A model generated the notes under the pieces. The model was not told where the DNA came from. It did not search any database and saw only the letters and a program-made list of their open reading frames with translations. Below, one piece after another: positions 61,911 through 64,000 of a DNA stretch of 64,000 bases. Source of the DNA: Clostridia bacterium (GTDB taxonomy: Bacteria > Bacillota > Clostridia > Christensenellales > UBA3700); contig JAIDRT010000035.1 of NCBI GenBank assembly GCA_029061605.1, positions 17,132 through 81,131 of the forward strand, in the 5' to 3' direction. Each line of letters starts with the position of its first letter. Within the stretch, counting starts at the first letter, position 1. A program made the translations under genes and the position numbers.

Positions 61911-61940
61911 TATGTCATTTTGAGCATAGTTGAGAAATCT
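61911..61940. repeat. Short interspersed repeat, copy 7
   Basis: TATGTCATTTTGAGCATAGT then TGAGAAATCT, the dispersed motif in the orientation opposite to copies 1-3. It lies between the gene's stop and its terminator. Confidence 0.6.
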
Positions 61941-61951
61941 ATTGTGTCAAC

Positions 61952-62878
61952 TCATTGTTGTTGAGTTAAAACATAATCTTGCAATTTGAGTATTTCTGGC
62001 TTTTGCGCTATTAGTTCTTTATCAATATTTTCTCCCAAATGCACAAAGAATTGAGGAATAATCTTTTCAAAAATTATCTCATCCCAAAGTTCCATTATAT
62101 AACAGCCTAAACATTTAGTATTTTTTGAAATATCAGAAACCGTTAACCTACTTATTTTGTTAAATTTTTCTAACTCCACTTCATTAAAGTAAACAAAAAA
62201 TCTAGATTCTTTGACAGATATCGATTTTACTATAATAGTATTGTTGCCATCCAAGATTGACGGAGGTATGACAATATTTGACATTGTGTAGAAACAAAAA
62301 TACAATAACCTATACATATTTTCAACCTCATTACTTTCTTTGGCTCTTTCGTCTACGCTTACGTCTTTTGCGATTTGCTCATTCAGAAGTATATATCGTT
62401 TTGCATAAGCAGATATTTCCGTTTCGTTCTTCATTTCATTTAAAAAGCACTCAACTGCTGTTGAGAAAGTTTCTAATTCTTGATTAGTTTCTTTTTGAAT
62501 AACTTTTACCTTAAATTTTTGTCCGGACGGCAATATGTACCACTTTCTTAACGTATCTACACACTCATTTTTATAAAAAGTTCTGTATTCTTTCCTGTAT
62601 TTATCAAAATTATCGCTTGTCAATTTAGTTCTGCCAGAATGAATATAAAATACGAATGTAACTTTTTTTGAAAGTTTTATCGCAAATGGAATCAACACAC
62701 AAAGTATGCTGACTGACACTCCTACGAATACACCTGACAAATTAGATAGAGAACTATGGTTATTGTTTACAGATTCTTTTATCAATATTATTGAGAATAT
62801 TAACAAAACTATCGCCATCACCACTGTTGAAATAATAACAATATTTCTCTTTAGTTTTTGTTTGTTATTGTATTTCAT
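61952..62878 (-). CDS. Membrane protein with two N-terminal helices, unknown
   Basis: 308 aa. MKYNNKQKLKR, a helix about 12-32, a short loop (about 33-44), and a second helix about 45-65 leave a C-terminal cytoplasmic part of about 240 residues, Lys/Glu/Asn rich, with no motif I recognise. AAGGAG precedes the ATG. It lies 24 bp after the 62903-63877 lipoprotein on the same strand, so the two may be co-transcribed. A short repeat and a terminator follow. Confidence 0.78.
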   Translation of the reverse strand: MKYNNKQKLKRNIVIISTVVMAIVLLIFSIILIKESVNNNHSSLSNLSGVFVGVSVSILCVLIPFAIKLSKKVTFVFYIHSGRTKLTSDNFDKYRKEYRTFYKNECVDTLRKWYILPSGQKFKVKVIQKETNQELETFSTAVECFLNEMKNETEISAYAKRYILLNEQIAKDVSVDERAKESNEVENMYRLLYFCFYTMSNIVIPPSILDGNNTIIVKSISVKESRFFVYFNEVELEKFNKISRLTVSDISKNTKCLGCYIMELWDEIIFEKIIPQFFVHLGENIDKELIAQKPEILKLQDYVLTQQQ

Positions 62879-62902
62879 TTGTTTTCTCCTTTAAATTTTT
62901 AT

Positions 62903-63877
62903 TTATTGAGTAATTTTATTGCCACTTAAGGTGTAAGATTTTTCGTCAAAAGTCCTGTAATAAGACGGATTTTCAAGATTTGCGATATATCCTTCGTCAG
63001 TAGATGCATCTTTAATTCTTATGCTTATTTCTTGAATACCAGTGTTTGTAATCTCAACCACTTTAAATTCTCTTGCTTCATTCAATGTATTATCTACCTT
63101 GTATCCATTATCCACAATATATCTAGTAGCGCTTGCATTTTCTCCAAACACCTTGTCGCATATTGCTTTTGTTAAATTTGCTCGGTCAAATTGAATTGTG
63201 GTATTGTATGTAAAAAAATATTGTGACGTATATAAAGTTGAATCAATCTTATTTTGAAGTACATTTGCTATGTCCTCAACTTTTAACTCTTTTACGTTAA
63301 TTTGAGAATCAAAATCTGCAGAGCTCACAATTATATTTTCATAATTATTTACATTTTCATATATCATAATTAAATCAATTTTAGATATTTTATCACTGTT
63401 ACCAATATCCCAAGATACACTTAAAACTTTGCTTGTATTAAATGTTCTACCTATGCACTCTCGACCTATACTCTCAAGATAATAATCATTAAGAGCAGAA
63501 TACACTATTTCTGAATAATTCTCTATTAAATCTCTTATGCTTTCAACATACTTAGGCTTCTCTTCTTCTGGCGGATTTTCTCCACTTCCTATGTCTCCGC
63601 TTGATATCGAGCCAGACGGCAATTCAGGCTGTTGATCTCCGCTTGGAGCGTCTCCACTATCTACGCTTCCACTTAGGATAGTGTCTCCGCTGTCTATATC
63701 CCCACTATCAATGCTGCCGCTAGGTATTTCTCCGCTATCCACGCTTCCACTTGGAGCATTGCCGCTCGGCTGTCCGCTTGGCGTATCCTCATCTCCGCCC
63801 TTTTGACAAGCGCCAAATGCAATTAGCATACTCATTATGCATAATATAGCAATTATTGCAATACTTATCTTCTTCAT
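62903..63877 (-). CDS. Lipoprotein with a long Ser/Gly/Asp linker
   Basis: 324 aa. Signal peptide with lipobox AFGAC (about residue 24), then from about 35 to 105 a low-complexity linker of SGS-xDSGD-type units (GSVDSGEIPSGSIDSGDIDS), then a beta-rich domain of about 215 residues. A linker of the same style joins two domains in the 430-2475 lipoprotein, suggesting a shared flexible spacer in this lineage's surface proteins. GGAGT precedes the ATG. Function unknown. Confidence 0.85.
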   Translation of the reverse strand: MKKISIAIIAILCIMSMLIAFGACQKGGDEDTPSGQPSGNAPSGSVDSGEIPSGSIDSGDIDSGDTILSGSVDSGDAPSGDQQPELPSGSISSGDIGSGENPPEEEKPKYVESIRDLIENYSEIVYSALNDYYLESIGRECIGRTFNTSKVLSVSWDIGNSDKISKIDLIMIYENVNNYENIIVSSADFDSQINVKELKVEDIANVLQNKIDSTLYTSQYFFTYNTTIQFDRANLTKAICDKVFGENASATRYIVDNGYKVDNTLNEAREFKVVEITNTGIQEISIRIKDASTDEGYIANLENPSYYRTFDEKSYTLSGNKITQ

Positions 63878-64000
63878 TTTCCACTCCTTTTAAAATATCT
63901 TTGTCTTATGTATTCCAAAAAAAGTATACTTTTCTTGAAATGACAAAAATCTTTTAAATGCTAATTATTTTATTTGTTTTAATTATAAACTATATCATAT
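63878..64000. other. AT-rich upstream region of the last gene
   Basis: Mostly A/T, with a possible TATACT -10 box at 63923-63928 (minus strand) but no good -35. I see no gene or repeat here; the window ends inside it. Confidence 0.3.

Noticed and set aside
63600-63790. Repeated GGAGC/TCCGCT units as a CRISPR or tandem DNA repeat array
   Set aside because: They are codons of the Ser/Gly/Asp linker within an open frame; there are no spacers of fixed length.
1-64000. tRNA, rRNA, insertion sequences or prophage genes
   Set aside because: I found no cloverleaf, rRNA segment, transposase, integrase or phage structural gene on either strand.

Overview
The window reads as part of a low-to-moderate GC Clostridia-type Firmicutes chromosome. 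The evidence is: a complete S10-spc-alpha ribosomal protein cluster in the Firmicutes order, zinc-binding (C+) forms of S4, S14, L24, L36 and adenylate kinase, a murB-PHP-whiA-dnaE-pfkA block, an ECF-type thiamine transporter under a TPP riboswitch, sigma-A-like promoters (TTGACA, 16-19 bp, TATAAT), strong AGGAGG ribosome binding sites, and several LVGC/FAGC-type lipoproteins. I cannot name a genus; an uncultured gut-type Clostridia lineage is an inference. Most genes lie on the minus strand.

Layout: 1-4.0 kb holds the end of an XRE regulator, a large lipoprotein and the riboswitch-controlled thiT. 4.1-8.3 kb is a MarR-controlled heterodimeric ABC exporter (one subunit with a degenerate ATPase site). 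8.4-8.65 kb contains interspersed inverted-repeat elements. 8.65-12.2 kb holds argS, ychF and plsY. 12.4-15 kb holds three lipoprotein genes, two of them a recent tandem duplication that includes promoter and terminator. 15.0-16.5 kb is an operon of an alpha-CTD/WG-repeat fusion and a cytidine deaminase lacking one zinc ligand. 16.6-21.4 kb holds a secreted SH3-like protein and leuCDB. 21.4-24.8 kb holds a membrane protein, a PhzF-like protein, acpP, an Sfp-type PPTase and a hydrolase. 24.9-40.7 kb is the ribosomal supercluster (rpsJ to rplQ, with secY, adk, map, infA, rpoA). 41-50.8 kb holds a small XRE protein, pfkA, a lipoprotein, dnaE, whiA, a PHP protein and murB. 50.8-51.4 kb is a repeat island. 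51.4-55.5 kb is a second MarR plus heterodimeric ABC module. 55.5-61.8 kb is an unusual four-gene operon: a release-factor-like protein without a codon-recognition motif, an SF1 helicase, a coiled-coil protein and a one-pass membrane protein with GLUG-like repeats. 61.9-63.9 kb holds a membrane protein and a lipoprotein with an SG-rich linker.

The most interesting signals are: (1) a set of 91-164 bp imperfect palindromes, most with a shared GTAC...GTACGTC apex, all in one orientation and most ending at or within about 20 bp of the stop codon of a minus-strand gene; one has a 5-bp target duplication and supplies the gene's stop codon; (2) the release-factor-like/helicase operon; (3) a group of genes whose -10 box lies only 5-6 nt before the start codon with no Shine-Dalgarno sequence, suggesting leaderless mRNAs; (4) the alpha-CTD/WG fusion and its zinc-ligand-deficient deaminase partner; (5) structured leaders ahead of rpsJ, rpsM and thiT.
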